Assembly: GCF_049341065.1 (NCBI RefSeq)
Contig: NZ_JBMPIX010000001.1
Location: 124,001-188,000, forward strand
Origin: Pacificoceanicola sp049341065
GTDB lineage: Bacteria > Pseudomonadota > Alphaproteobacteria > Rhodobacterales > Rhodobacteraceae
Length of the DNA stretch: 64,000 bases
Reading direction: 5' to 3'
Shown: in pieces, positions 27,060 to 36,188 of the stretch
Numbering within the stretch: the stretch's first letter is position 1
Layout: each line of letters begins with the position of its first letter
The notes under the pieces: model-generated
What the model was told of the DNA's origin: nothing
What the model saw: only the letters and a program-made list of their open reading frames with translations
Database searches by the model: none
Program-made: the position numbers and the translations under genes

Positions 27060-27764
27060 TTATTGCGCAATAAACAGCAGCAGACCGGGGTCGTCCGGGA
27101 AGGTTTTCAGCGCGTCTTTTGCGGTTTGAAGCGCGCGCGAGGTGTCTCCGGCCAGATGCAAGGCCCAGACGTATTCGACCACGTGCCGAGGGTCGGCCGG
27201 CGCCAGCCCCATGGCCTTTTCTGCCAGTTTTCGAGCTTTTTCGGTCCGCCCCAGAAAATTATTGGCGCGCGCCGCGAAGAAGAGGGCATCGAGGTTGTTG
27301 GTGTCTTGCGCCAACGCCTTGTCGCAATCCCGCGCGGCGCCTGCATAGGCCTCAAGGTCTTGCCGCACGACGCAGCGCGACAGCCACCCTTGCCAATGGT
27401 CATCGGTTTCGAGGACTTGGGTGTAAAGTTCTTCTGCCTCTTTGGCGCGTCCGATTGTCCGCAGGCTCCATGCCAGCATGCGCATGTTGCCGGTGTCGGG
27501 AAACAACGCGACCGAAGCGCCAAGATATTTGATGCTGCGGTCCAATTGTCCGAATTCGTGCGGGGCGGTCCTGCGTGCTGCCAAGGCCGCCGCGCGCCGG
27601 TGAACATCGACCTCGCGCTTGTCGCCCAGCATGTCATTGCAGGCGGTCAGAACCTTTTTCGCTTCGGAATTCGGATTCAAGCGCAAACAGTCGGGAAGGC
27701 CGTCGGTTTCGGACCAGGCGCAAAAAGGCAGGGTACACAGAAACAAGGCAGCAAGGATCTTCAT
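27060..27764 (-). CDS. Exported tetratricopeptide-repeat protein
   Basis: 234 residues: a signal peptide (MKILAALFLCTLPFCAWS) followed by a helical TPR array. Repeats are visible as RMLAWSLRTIGRAKEAEELY, ARANNFLGRTEKARKLAEKA and VWALHLAGDTSRALQTAKDA. TPR proteins scaffold protein contacts; the partner here is unknown. It is downstream of acnA on the same strand but separated by a strong terminator. Confidence 0.75.
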   Translation of the reverse strand: MKILAALFLCTLPFCAWSETDGLPDCLRLNPNSEAKKVLTACNDMLGDKREVDVHRRAAALAARRTAPHEFGQLDRSIKYLGASVALFPDTGNMRMLAWSLRTIGRAKEAEELYTQVLETDDHWQGWLSRCVVRQDLEAYAGAARDCDKALAQDTNNLDALFFAARANNFLGRTEKARKLAEKAMGLAPADPRHVVEYVWALHLAGDTSRALQTAKDALKTFPDDPGLLLFIAQ

Positions 27765-27798
27765 ATCGGGACGTTAGCAAGGCGCAGAAAAAAGAAAA

Positions 27799-27820
27799 CC
27801 CCCGGCATCGCTGCCGGGGG
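27799..27820 (-). terminator. Intrinsic terminator of acnA
   Basis: CCCCCGGCA against TGCCGGGGG, nine pairs, with a T-rich stretch (TTTTCTTTTTT) following on the minus strand, 28 bases after the aconitase stop. Confidence 0.85.
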
Positions 27821-27847
27821 CCAATTTCTTGTCATCGAATGAGGGGC

Positions 27848-30595
27848 TTAGCTGGCTTTGGCCAGATCGCGCAGCACGTAGTGCAGAACGCCGCCATGTT
27901 CGATGTATTCGATCTCGATCGCGGTATCGATCCGGCACTTGATCTGGATTTCCTTGGTCGAACCATCGGCCATGGTGATGGTGCAAGGCACCACTTCCTG
28001 CGGCTTGATGGTGTCGAGGCCGGAAATCGAAACCGTTTCCTCGCCAGTCAGGCCCAACGACTTGCGAGTGTCACCGCCGGTGAACTCGAAGGGAATGACG
28101 CCCATGCCAACGAGGTTGGAGCGGTGGATGCGTTCAAACGACTCGGCGATGACGGCCTTGACGCCCAGCAGCGCAGTGCCCTTGGCGGCCCAGTCACGCG
28201 AAGAACCTGCGCCGTATTGCTCACCCGCGAAGATGACCAGCGGGGTACCAGCCTCTTGATAGGCCATGGCCGCGTCAAAGATCGAGGTTTGCGCGCCGTC
28301 AGGGCCATTGGTGTAGCCGCCTTCAACGCCATCCAGCATCTCGTTTTTGATGCGGATGTTGGCAAAGGTGCCGCGCATCATCACTTCGTGGTTGCCACGA
28401 CGCGATCCGTAGGAGTTGAACTCGCGCACTGGAACCTGACGCTCGACCAGATACTGACCGGCGGGGGTGGTTTCCTTGAACGAGCCCGCGGGCGAGATGT
28501 GGTCGGTGGTGATCATGTCGCCCAGCAGGGCCAGAACGCGCGCACCGTCGATATTGCTGATGGTGCCCGGCTCTTTGGACATGCCCTGGAAGTAGGGCGG
28601 GTTCTGAATGTAGGTCGAGGTTGCTGGCCAGTCATAGGTCTCGGCGTCGGTGGTTTCCACGCCCTGCCACTTTTCGTCGCCTTTGAAGACGTCGGCATAT
28701 TTGGACTGGAACGCTTCGCGCGTAACGGTCTGTTCGACCATTTCCGCGACCTCTTGCGTGGTGGGCCAGATGTCTTTCAGGTAGACATCCTTGCCGTCCG
28801 GCGTCTGGGCGATCGGATCTTTGGAGATGTCGATGTTCATGTCACCGGCCAGCGCATAGGCAACGACCAGCGGCGGCGAGGCTAGGTAGTTGGCGCGCAC
28901 ATCGGGGCTGATACGGCCTTCGAAGTTGCGGTTGCCGGACAGCACCGAAGTGGCGATCAGATCGTTGTCGTTGATCGCCTTGGAAATCTCGGGCTGAAGC
29001 GGGCCCGAGTTGCCGATACAGGTGGTGCAGCCATAGCCAACAAGGTTGAAGCCGATCTTGTCCAGATCTTCCTGCAGGCCAGCGGCCTCAAGATAGGCGG
29101 ACACAACCTGCGAACCCGGCGCAAGCGAGGTCTTGACCCAGGGCTTGCGGGTCAAGCCAAGTGCGGCGGCCTTGCGGGCCACGAGGCCAGCGCCGATCAT
29201 CACGTAGGGGTTCGAAGTGTTGGTGCACGAGGTGATCGATGCGATCACGACCGAACCGTCCTTCAGCTCATAATCCTCACCTTCAACGGCGGCGGTTTTA
29301 CCGATGGAGACGGATTTGGTGGCTACGGGGCCTTCGTCGGCCATGTCCTTGGCGTCTGCGGAAATGTCGATGCCGCGGAATTCGGCGATGACGTTTTCAA
29401 AGGCCGATGCGGCCTCGGTCAGCGCGACATAGTCCTGCGGACGCTTGGGGCCCGAGATGGCCGGGACAATGGTGCCCATGTCCAGTTCCAGGGTGTCGGT
29501 GTAGACCGGGGCATAATCGGCGCCGCGCCAGAAGCCGTTTTCCTTGGCATAAGCTTCGACCAGAGCGATGCGATCCTTGTCGCGACCGGTGTTGGTCAGG
29601 TAGCGCAGGGTTTCGTCGTCGATCGGGAAGAAGCCGCAGGTGGCGCCGTATTCGGGGGCCATGTTGGCGATGGTCGCGCGATCAGCCAGCGGCAGGCGGT
29701 CCAGACCATCGCCGTAGAATTCCACGAACTTGCCGACAACGCCCTTGGCGCGCAGCATTTCAACGACCTTCAGAACAAGGTCGGTGCCGGTGGTGCCTTC
29801 CATCATGGTGCCGGTCAGTTTGAAGCCGATGACTTCGGGGATCAGCATGGAGATCGGCTGGCCGAGCATCGCGGCTTCGGCTTCGATCCCGCCAACGCCC
29901 CAGCCAAGAACGGCGGCGCCGTTGACCATGGTGGTGTGGCTGTCGGTGCCGACCAGCGTGTCGGGATAGGCGACGGTGTCACCATTCTGGTCGGTGTCGG
30001 TCCAGACGGTCTGGGCCAGATACTCTAGGTTCACCTGGTGGCAGATGCCGGTGCCCGGGGGCACAACGCGGAAGTTGTTGAACGCGGTCTGGCCCCACTT
30101 GAGGAAGGTGTAGCGCTCCATGTTGCGCTCATACTCGCGGTCCACGTTCATCTGGAAGGCGCGCGGGTTGCCGAATTCGTCGATCATGACCGAGTGGTCG
30201 ATGACCAGATCAACCGGGTTCAGCGGGTTGATTTTCTGCGGGTCGCCACCAAGGGCCTTGATGCCGTCACGCATGGCTGCGAGGTCGACCACGGCGGGAA
30301 CGCCGGTAAAGTCCTGCATCAGCACGCGGGCCGGACGGTAGGCCAGTTCGCGGTTGGCTTTGCCGCCATTGGTGGCCCATTCGGAAAATGCCTTGATGTC
30401 GTCCAAAGTGACGGTCTTTCCGTCCTCGAAACGCAGCATGTTTTCAAGCACCACCTTCAAGGCGGCGGGCAGTTTGGAGAAGTCGCCGAGCCCGGCGGCT
30501 TCGGCGGCGGGGATCGAGTAATAGGCGACGGTCTGGCCGCCAGCCTCAAGGGTTTTGCGCGTCTTGGCGCTGTCATGGCCTACGGTGATGGGCAT
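27848..30595 (-). CDS. acnA: Aconitate hydratase A
   Basis: Citric-acid-cycle enzyme that interconverts citrate and isocitrate, 915 residues, of the AcnA/IRP1 type. Iron-sulfur ligands are visible in SCTNTSNPYVMIG and GCTTCIGNSGPL, and GTDSHTTMVNGAAVLGWGVG is a family signature. The C-terminal swivel domain contains GEQYGAGSSRDWAAKGT. The ATG at 30595 has GGAGGT upstream; a longer frame to 30727 has no support. Confidence 0.97.
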   Translation of the reverse strand: MPITVGHDSAKTRKTLEAGGQTVAYYSIPAAEAAGLGDFSKLPAALKVVLENMLRFEDGKTVTLDDIKAFSEWATNGGKANRELAYRPARVLMQDFTGVPAVVDLAAMRDGIKALGGDPQKINPLNPVDLVIDHSVMIDEFGNPRAFQMNVDREYERNMERYTFLKWGQTAFNNFRVVPPGTGICHQVNLEYLAQTVWTDTDQNGDTVAYPDTLVGTDSHTTMVNGAAVLGWGVGGIEAEAAMLGQPISMLIPEVIGFKLTGTMMEGTTGTDLVLKVVEMLRAKGVVGKFVEFYGDGLDRLPLADRATIANMAPEYGATCGFFPIDDETLRYLTNTGRDKDRIALVEAYAKENGFWRGADYAPVYTDTLELDMGTIVPAISGPKRPQDYVALTEAASAFENVIAEFRGIDISADAKDMADEGPVATKSVSIGKTAAVEGEDYELKDGSVVIASITSCTNTSNPYVMIGAGLVARKAAALGLTRKPWVKTSLAPGSQVVSAYLEAAGLQEDLDKIGFNLVGYGCTTCIGNSGPLQPEISKAINDNDLIATSVLSGNRNFEGRISPDVRANYLASPPLVVAYALAGDMNIDISKDPIAQTPDGKDVYLKDIWPTTQEVAEMVEQTVTREAFQSKYADVFKGDEKWQGVETTDAETYDWPATSTYIQNPPYFQGMSKEPGTISNIDGARVLALLGDMITTDHISPAGSFKETTPAGQYLVERQVPVREFNSYGSRRGNHEVMMRGTFANIRIKNEMLDGVEGGYTNGPDGAQTSIFDAAMAYQEAGTPLVIFAGEQYGAGSSRDWAAKGTALLGVKAVIAESFERIHRSNLVGMGVIPFEFTGGDTRKSLGLTGEETVSISGLDTIKPQEVVPCTITMADGSTKEIQIKCRIDTAIEIEYIEHGGVLHYVLRDLAKAS

Positions 30596-30697
30596 GGGTA
30601 CAATACCTCCGGGTGCGGTGACTATTTGGAATGACTTGCGCGCTTCATGCCCTAAGGACAATGCGCAATCAAGGGGGGTGCGGCGTTTTTGTATGCC

Positions 30698-30709
30698 ATT
30701 GTACACAAT
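30698..30709. promoter_or_regulatory. Near-palindrome between acnA and the DUF1223 gene
   Basis: ATTGTACACAAT has ten of twelve positions symmetric and sits about 100 bases from both divergent starts. The ATTGT-N2-ACAAT form is typical of GntR-family operators. A degenerate half-site (TTGTATG) lies just before it. No regulator is encoded nearby. Confidence 0.3.
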
Positions 30710-30811
30710 TTTGAACGCCTGCCGCACACGCGCTCTCTCAAAACATTGATTGGTTATTTCATGTGCGGTCCCTTAAACACATCGGACAGCCGGACAAACG
30801 GTAACGGATTC

Positions 30812-31519
30812 ATGCTCAGACGTTCACTTTTGACAGCCGCCCTATGGGCCTTTGCCGGGATGCAGGTGCAGGCTCAGGACCAGGTACAAGCCCATCCCGT
30901 AGTGGTTGAACTGTTCACCTCGCAGGGCTGTTCGTCCTGTCCGCCTGCTGATGCTTTGCTGGCCCAATTGGCGGATCGGGACGATGTGATTCCGCTGGCG
31001 CTGCATGTCGATTATTGGGATTACATCGGCTGGAAAGACCGCTTTGCCATGCCTGGTTTCACACAGCGGCAAAAGGGCTATGCCCGTGCACATGGCGAAA
31101 AGATGATCTACACGCCGCAGATCATCGTGAACGGTGCCGAGGATGCCGTCGGCTCACGCCCCATGAAGGTGGCCGAGCTGATCCAGAAACACGCCATGCA
31201 CCCGACGCCGGTTCAGTTGCAGATTTCCCGGCAAGGCGGGCAACTGATCGTCAATGCCCAGTCCGATGCGGTCATGATGCCCTGCGAGATTCACATCGTG
31301 CGCTACGAGCCGCGCCGCGAGGTCGATATAACGCGCGGCGAGAACGCGGGTCAGCGCATCACCTATACGCATATTGTCGAAAACTGGCAGGTTGTCGGCG
31401 AATGGGACGGGGAAGATCCCTATCAGGCGCGGTTCCCGATCGAAGGGGACCAGCCGGTGGTCGTTCTGCTGCAAGAGCCGCGTTATGGCCGCATCGTGGC
31501 CGCTGCCCGCTTGCGCTGA
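30812..31519 (+). CDS. DUF1223 thioredoxin-fold exported protein
   Basis: 235 residues with a signal peptide (MLRRSLLTAALWAFAG, cleavage near VQAQ). The DUF1223 hallmark VVELFTSQGCSSCPPAD gives a CxxC at residues 40-43, in a thioredoxin-like N-terminal half; HVDYWDYIGWKD is also conserved in the family. A periplasmic redox or oxidative-stress role is suggested by the fold only. Its last 37 bases overlap the convergent LpxL-like gene. Confidence 0.88.
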   Translation: MLRRSLLTAALWAFAGMQVQAQDQVQAHPVVVELFTSQGCSSCPPADALLAQLADRDDVIPLALHVDYWDYIGWKDRFAMPGFTQRQKGYARAHGEKMIYTPQIIVNGAEDAVGSRPMKVAELIQKHAMHPTPVQLQISRQGGQLIVNAQSDAVMMPCEIHIVRYEPRREVDITRGENAGQRITYTHIVENWQVVGEWDGEDPYQARFPIEGDQPVVVLLQEPRYGRIVAAARLR

Positions 31520-32430
31520 TGTTTGGCCTGCCGCTTGGGTTTCCAGCGGCGGTGCAGCCACATCCATTGCCCGGGATCGTCCTTGATCCGCGCCTCGAGC
31601 CTTTGGGTCGCCTGCCGCATCATCTCTACCGGATCGCCATGGGCAATCGGGTCTTCGAAAATTGCGTCAAAGCCGTAGCGGTCGGCGTGACGGATGCCAA
31701 AGAATGGAACCACCAGAGCGTCGGTTTTCAACGCGATGTCGGCGGCCGAGGTCAGGGTCGGGGCGGGTTTGCCAAGAAAATCAATCGGAACGCCGGCGCT
31801 GTCAAAGACATCGAACAGCAGAACCGCCATGCCGCCATCGCGGATGTGCTTGATCAGGCCCATCGTTCCGCGGCGACCCTGTTCAAACACCGGCTCGCAA
31901 ATATCGTGCATGTTCTTGGTGTAATGTTCATTGAAGAACGGGTTTGACATCGGCCGGATCAGCCCGCCGATCTGGTAGCCGCGCGCCACCATTGCGCAAC
32001 GGGCACATTCGGCGCTGCCGTAGTGACCAGAGACGAACAAAACGGGCCGGCCCGCGGCGCGGGCCTGTTCGACGGCCGCAAGCCCCGCGCCTCCGATTGA
32101 GTTCCGCGCCCCCCGCGCCAGCATTTCCGGCACGTCGTAGTTTTCGATAAAGGCGCGGGCGACGTTGTCGATCACCTGATCCGTGATGTGGCGAACTTCG
32201 GGTTCGGGCAGGTCGGGCCAGACATGGTAAAGATTGGCCCGCACCCGCGCCGGCCAGCCGACCAGGGGGGCAACAAAGCGCCGCACGATCCAGCTGACCA
32301 CCTTCAACCTTGTCCGCACCGGGAGACGCAGGGCAGTCCAGATCAACCCGCGCAGAACGTAATCCGAAAGCCGGTCTTGCCAGCCGCCGTGCACGCGCGC
32401 TTTCTTCTTGGCTTTCTTGACGTTGCCCAC
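31483..32430 (-). CDS. LpxL/HtrB-like lipid A acyltransferase
   Basis: 315 residues of the lauroyl/myristoyl acyltransferase family that adds secondary acyl chains to lipid A precursors at the inner membrane. The HX4E motif is at His136-Glu141 (SGHYGSAE), and ENPIAH-type sequence appears as FEDPIAHGD. Both ends are strongly basic (MGNVKKAKKKAR and KPKRQAKHQRKR). The exact acyl donor and acceptor are unknown. Confidence 0.85.
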   Translation of the reverse strand: MGNVKKAKKKARVHGGWQDRLSDYVLRGLIWTALRLPVRTRLKVVSWIVRRFVAPLVGWPARVRANLYHVWPDLPEPEVRHITDQVIDNVARAFIENYDVPEMLARGARNSIGGAGLAAVEQARAAGRPVLFVSGHYGSAECARCAMVARGYQIGGLIRPMSNPFFNEHYTKNMHDICEPVFEQGRRGTMGLIKHIRDGGMAVLLFDVFDSAGVPIDFLGKPAPTLTSAADIALKTDALVVPFFGIRHADRYGFDAIFEDPIAHGDPVEMMRQATQRLEARIKDDPGQWMWLHRRWKPKRQAKHQRKRAAATMRP

Positions 32431-32509
32431 AAAGTGTCTCGCTCGGTTTCGCCGCTCGTTTTACGCGTCGCGGTATACAGCTGCAAGAGCGGGGGCATTT
32501 GCAAAAGCG

Positions 32510-33568
32510 TCAGTCGTCGGCGTCGTCGGGGTTCAGCAACTCAATCTCGCCCACATCCACCAGATCGCGGATCGCCGAAATCACGGCGTTCATCGCCTTT
32601 TCGCCAACCTTGGGTTTGACCGTGCCCTTGGCATCCGCTTCCTCGCGGATCGCTTCGGCCATGCGCTTTGACATATTGCCGAGCAGGAAATCGGCGGCCA
32701 GCCTTTCCTGTTCGGTCTCGGCGGCGGCGATTGCGGTGGCTAGAACGTCGGCCTCGACATCGCGCGTGATCTTGGGCACGTCGATGGCGTTCAAACGTTC
32801 AGAGATATTCGCGAAGGTAAAGATCGACTTGCGAACGGCATCGGCAAATGCGGCATCTTCCTGCTCCAACCCCTGAAGCAGCTCGTCGCGCACCGCGCTG
32901 TTGGAATAGTTCAGGATCGCCCCCAACCTTTCGTTTGGCTTGGCGGCAAAGGCCTTGGGCGGCTCGGCGTCAATTTGTGCTGCCAGCGACAGGCCAATGC
33001 GGTCAACCGCGTCCGGAGTAACCCCCGTGGTCATCGAAACGGCATAGCTGATGCGCCGCGCCTTGTCGCCGGGCAGTTTCGCCAGTACCTGTGCGGCCTT
33101 GGCGACGTCGATCTTGGACATCATCACGGCGGCAACCTCGGTGCTTTCGGATTGCACCAGCGCCTCGAGCCGTTCGACATCCAGCTTGTTGATTCGCTCC
33201 CACGGATCGCCGGTTTGGCGCACGCCCGCCTCTTTGCGCAGGCGCAATGCGGTGCGCGGGTTGATCTTGCCGTCCAGCGCCGTCAGCGCCCCGGCCATAT
33301 CGCCGGGAAAGGACAGACCCACTTGCTCCAGCTCTTCCGAGAATTCATGCACCACCGCGTTCAACGTTTCGCGGTCGATATAGCGCATGTTGCCCAGCAG
33401 GATCGTCAGTTCAGTCTGATGTTCGTCGGGCAGGGAGGACAGCGGGACATCGGCCCCTTCGTTCAACAGGAACTGCACGATGATGGCAGCTTTGGCCCGG
33501 CGCGACAGAACCCCCTTTACCCGGGCAGAGCGCGGGCCGGGCAGGGCAAGGGCTGTCATGTTGTTCAT
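32510..33568 (-). CDS. FliG-like flagellar motor switch protein, diverged
   Basis: 352 residues with FliG architecture: an N-terminal domain (SRRAKAAIIVQFLLNEGADV), a middle armadillo region with LAKLPGDKARRISYAVSM, and a C-terminal domain with NMSKRMAEAIREE. In flagellar rotors FliG C-terminal charged residues transmit torque; here the region equivalent to LDDRAIQRVLREV reads LNAIDVPKITRDV, so the paired aspartates are changed. The ATG at 33568 follows GGAG; a TTG five codons earlier is possible. No other flagellar gene is nearby. Confidence 0.75.
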   Translation of the reverse strand: MNNMTALALPGPRSARVKGVLSRRAKAAIIVQFLLNEGADVPLSSLPDEHQTELTILLGNMRYIDRETLNAVVHEFSEELEQVGLSFPGDMAGALTALDGKINPRTALRLRKEAGVRQTGDPWERINKLDVERLEALVQSESTEVAAVMMSKIDVAKAAQVLAKLPGDKARRISYAVSMTTGVTPDAVDRIGLSLAAQIDAEPPKAFAAKPNERLGAILNYSNSAVRDELLQGLEQEDAAFADAVRKSIFTFANISERLNAIDVPKITRDVEADVLATAIAAAETEQERLAADFLLGNMSKRMAEAIREEADAKGTVKPKVGEKAMNAVISAIRDLVDVGEIELLNPDDADD

Positions 33569-33751
33569 CGGGGGCTCCGTCAATGCTGGGCGCGCGGCCC
33601 GTTGGGAAAATCGTTACCCCAGCAAGGTTTCCGGGCGGTTAAGCAAACCGCGCCACAATGGCTCAAATTGAAAAAGACGGGGAATAGTCATCGCCGGACG
33701 GGGAAGCAATGGATAGCCTTCCGAATAGTCGCAGCGGAACCGACAAAAGAA

Positions 33752-33780
33752 AAAGGCGACCTCGTGCACAGGCCGCCTTT
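33752..33780 (-). terminator. Intrinsic terminator after the small cysteine peptide gene
   Basis: AAAGGCGACC pairs with GGCCGCCTTT (one mismatch) around a nine-base loop, with a T-rich minus-strand tail (TTTTTCTTTTG). It lies 23 bases beyond the stop of the 52-residue peptide gene. Confidence 0.75.
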
Positions 33781-33802
33781 CCATGAGGGGGAAATAGTCG
33801 TG

Positions 33803-33961
33803 TTATCCGGTCACAACTTTACAAGTGCCAGTCTCAGCGTCGTAGGCGGTTCCATCTGTGCAGGTCATTGCCTGATCAGAATGTCCCGAGCATGCCGCGA
33901 GGGCGGAAAAGCCGGAGCCCCCAAAAATCGCGGCAGCGACGAGAAGCGTCTTCAGTGTCAT
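33803..33961 (-). CDS. Small exported cysteine peptide
   Basis: A 52-residue product, MTLKTLLVAAAIFGGSGFSA, with a signal peptide cut near ALA-A. The mature part of about 30 residues reads ACSGHSDQAMTCTDGTAYD then AETGTCKVVTG and has three cysteines. The ATG at 33961 has a perfect AGGAGG upstream and the gene has its own terminator, so it is convincingly real. I believe similar short peptides recur in Rhodobacterales, but the function is unknown. Confidence 0.78.
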   Translation of the reverse strand: MTLKTLLVAAAIFGGSGFSALAACSGHSDQAMTCTDGTAYDAETGTCKVVTG

Positions 33962-34148
33962 AACGTTCCTCCTGTTACGGTACATCCCAAGGTAGCATTG
34001 GCCCCGCATCGGTCAAAGGAAAATCCAAATTTTCTTTCTGATCAGCGATGATTTGCACAGGATTCTTGCGCTGGCATGCCGAGTTTCATCCATTCCGGCA
34101 TATTCGGATGCCCACGCCCGACAGCAACCCCGACCAGTTACAAAAGAA

Positions 34149-34178
34149 AATCGCGCGGGAGAGGTGTCCCGCGCGATT
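34149..34178 (-). terminator. Intrinsic terminator of purB
   Basis: Perfect 12-pair stem AATCGCGCGGGA / TCCCGCGCGATT with a six-base loop, followed on the minus strand by TTTTCTTTTG. It is 27 bases past the purB stop. Confidence 0.88.
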
Positions 34179-34204
34179 GTCGCCTTGAAATCAATACTCA
34201 GGTT

Positions 34205-35512
34205 TCAGTCTTCGCCGAAGACCCGGGCAAAGATCGTGTCGACATGTTTGGTGTGATAGCCAAGGTCGAACTTTTCGTTGATCTCTTCCTCGGACAGGGC
34301 GGCGCGCACCTCCTCGTCGGCCAGAAGCTCTTCGCGGAAGTCGGTGCGGTGATCCCAGACCTTCATCGCGTTGCGCTGGACCAGCCGATAGGCATCCTCG
34401 CGCGACACGCCGGCCTGCGTCAGGGCCAGCAGCACACGCTGCGACATGACCAGACCGGGGAATTTGTTCATGTTGTCCAGCATGTTCTGCGGGTAGACCA
34501 ACAGCTTGTCGATGACGCTGGTCAGGCGTGACAGGGCGAAATCCAGCGTGATCGTGGTGTCCGGCCCGATGTTGCGTTCGACTGACGAATGCGAAATGTC
34601 ACGTTCGTGCCACAGCGCCACGTTCTCCATCGCCGGGACAACGGCCATGCGCACCAGACGCGCAAGGCCGGTCAAATTCTCGGTCAGGACCGGGTTTTTC
34701 TTGTGCGGCATCGCGGAGGAACCTTTTTGCCCCATCGAGAAGAATTCGGCGGCTTCCAGCACCTCGGTGCGCTGCATGTGGCGGATTTCGATGGCGACGT
34801 TCTCGATGCTGCTGGCAATCACGCCCAGCGTGGCGAAAAACGCCGCGTGACGGTCGCGCGGGATGACCTGCGTCGAAATCGGCTCGGGGACGAGGCCCAG
34901 TTTGTCGCAGACATGTTCTTCGACCGCCGGATCGATGTTGGCAAAGGTGCCGACCGCGCCCGAGATCGCCCCGGTGGCGATTTCCGCGCGGGCGTCGCGC
35001 ATGCGCGACAGGTTGCGGTCCATCTCGGCGTAGAAACGCGCGAAGGTCAGCCCCATGGTCGTCGGTTCGGCGTGGATGCCGTGCGAGCGGCCAATGCGCA
35101 CCGTGTCCTTATGTTCGTAGGCGCGCTTTTTCAGCGCCGCCAGCAGTCCTTCGATGTCCTTGATCAGGATGTCAGAGGCGCGGACCAGCTGCACGTTAAA
35201 GCAGGTGTCGAGCACGTCCGAGGAAGTCATGCCCTGATGTACAAAACGCGCCTCTTCGCTGCCCACATGCTCGGCCAGATGGGTCAGAAAGGCGATGACG
35301 TCATGTTTGGTCACCGCTTCGATTTCATCAATGCGGGCGACGTCGAATTCCACGTCCTTGGCTTTCCAGACCGCATCCGCGTTTTCCTGCGGGATCACGC
35401 CCAGCTTGGCCATCGCGTCGCAGGCATGGGCCTCGATCTCGTACCAGATGCGGAACTTGGTCTCGGGTGACCAGATGGCAACCATTTCGGGGCGGGAATA
35501 GCGGGGGATCAT
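34205..35512 (-). CDS. purB: Adenylosuccinate lyase
   Basis: Purine biosynthesis enzyme acting on SAICAR and adenylosuccinate, 435 residues. The fumarase/aspartase superfamily signature appears as GSSAMPHKKNP. The N-terminus MIPRYSRPEMVAIWS is typical of PurB. The ATG at 35512 is chosen; an extension to 35575 is unsupported. It is transcribed alone, with its own terminator. Confidence 0.97.
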   Translation of the reverse strand: MIPRYSRPEMVAIWSPETKFRIWYEIEAHACDAMAKLGVIPQENADAVWKAKDVEFDVARIDEIEAVTKHDVIAFLTHLAEHVGSEEARFVHQGMTSSDVLDTCFNVQLVRASDILIKDIEGLLAALKKRAYEHKDTVRIGRSHGIHAEPTTMGLTFARFYAEMDRNLSRMRDARAEIATGAISGAVGTFANIDPAVEEHVCDKLGLVPEPISTQVIPRDRHAAFFATLGVIASSIENVAIEIRHMQRTEVLEAAEFFSMGQKGSSAMPHKKNPVLTENLTGLARLVRMAVVPAMENVALWHERDISHSSVERNIGPDTTITLDFALSRLTSVIDKLLVYPQNMLDNMNKFPGLVMSQRVLLALTQAGVSREDAYRLVQRNAMKVWDHRTDFREELLADEEVRAALSEEEINEKFDLGYHTKHVDTIFARVFGED

Positions 35513-35629
35513 GGGCAGCGTCCTCTTGGCGTCTGATGTTGCGCGCGTCATACGCCGCAGGGCGGGCCGAGGCAAGGCGGCAGGCTGGCGCTGGCGGGCG
35601 GCCCGCTTTCTGTGCTAGCGAATTGCCCC

Positions 35630-36046
35630 ATGGAAAAGCAGATCGGCATAGCGGTGGCTCTTGGGGATTTCCTTGGTGCGTGGCATCTGGACCGGACGAT
35701 CGCACATGGCGATGGCACCCGCGCTACTTATACGGGCGAGGCCGTTTGGCAGGCCGAAGGAACTGGCGCGCTCTACACCGAAAGCGGCTGGCTGGAGATT
35801 GCCGGGCAGGGGCGGTTTCAGGCCGAGCGGCGCTATCGCTGGGCATCGGACCTGAGCGTCCATTTCGGCGATGGGCGGTTTTTCCACCAGGTGCCGATGC
35901 AGGGCGGGGCGGCAGGCCATTGGTGCGACCCGGATCAATACGATGTTGAGTATGACTTTGCTGCGTGGCCGTCGTGGCAAGCCGTCTGGCAGGTGCGTGG
36001 ACCGCGAAAAGACTACAAAATGATCAGCCGCTACACGCGCCCGTAA
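35630..36046 (+). CDS. DUF6314 family protein
   Basis: A 138-residue single-domain protein. Stretches such as GDFLGAWHLDRTIAHGDG, FGDGRFFHQVP, HWCDPDQYDVEYDF and VRGPRKDYKMISRY match the DUF6314 family as I know it. The fold resembles small beta-barrel lipid-binding-like domains, but the function is unknown. It is divergent from purB. Confidence 0.75.
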   Translation: MEKQIGIAVALGDFLGAWHLDRTIAHGDGTRATYTGEAVWQAEGTGALYTESGWLEIAGQGRFQAERRYRWASDLSVHFGDGRFFHQVPMQGGAAGHWCDPDQYDVEYDFAAWPSWQAVWQVRGPRKDYKMISRYTRP

Positions 36047-36188
36047 GGCGTTGAAATCCGTGCGGAATTTTAAAATATTTGCACGGTATACAATTGCATT
36101 CCCCTAACTTGCTGAAAATATTGATTTTTTCCTTTCTAATGCGCGGTGTCCTTTGTAGTTTGCGCAGAACTGACAAGGACACACGACC

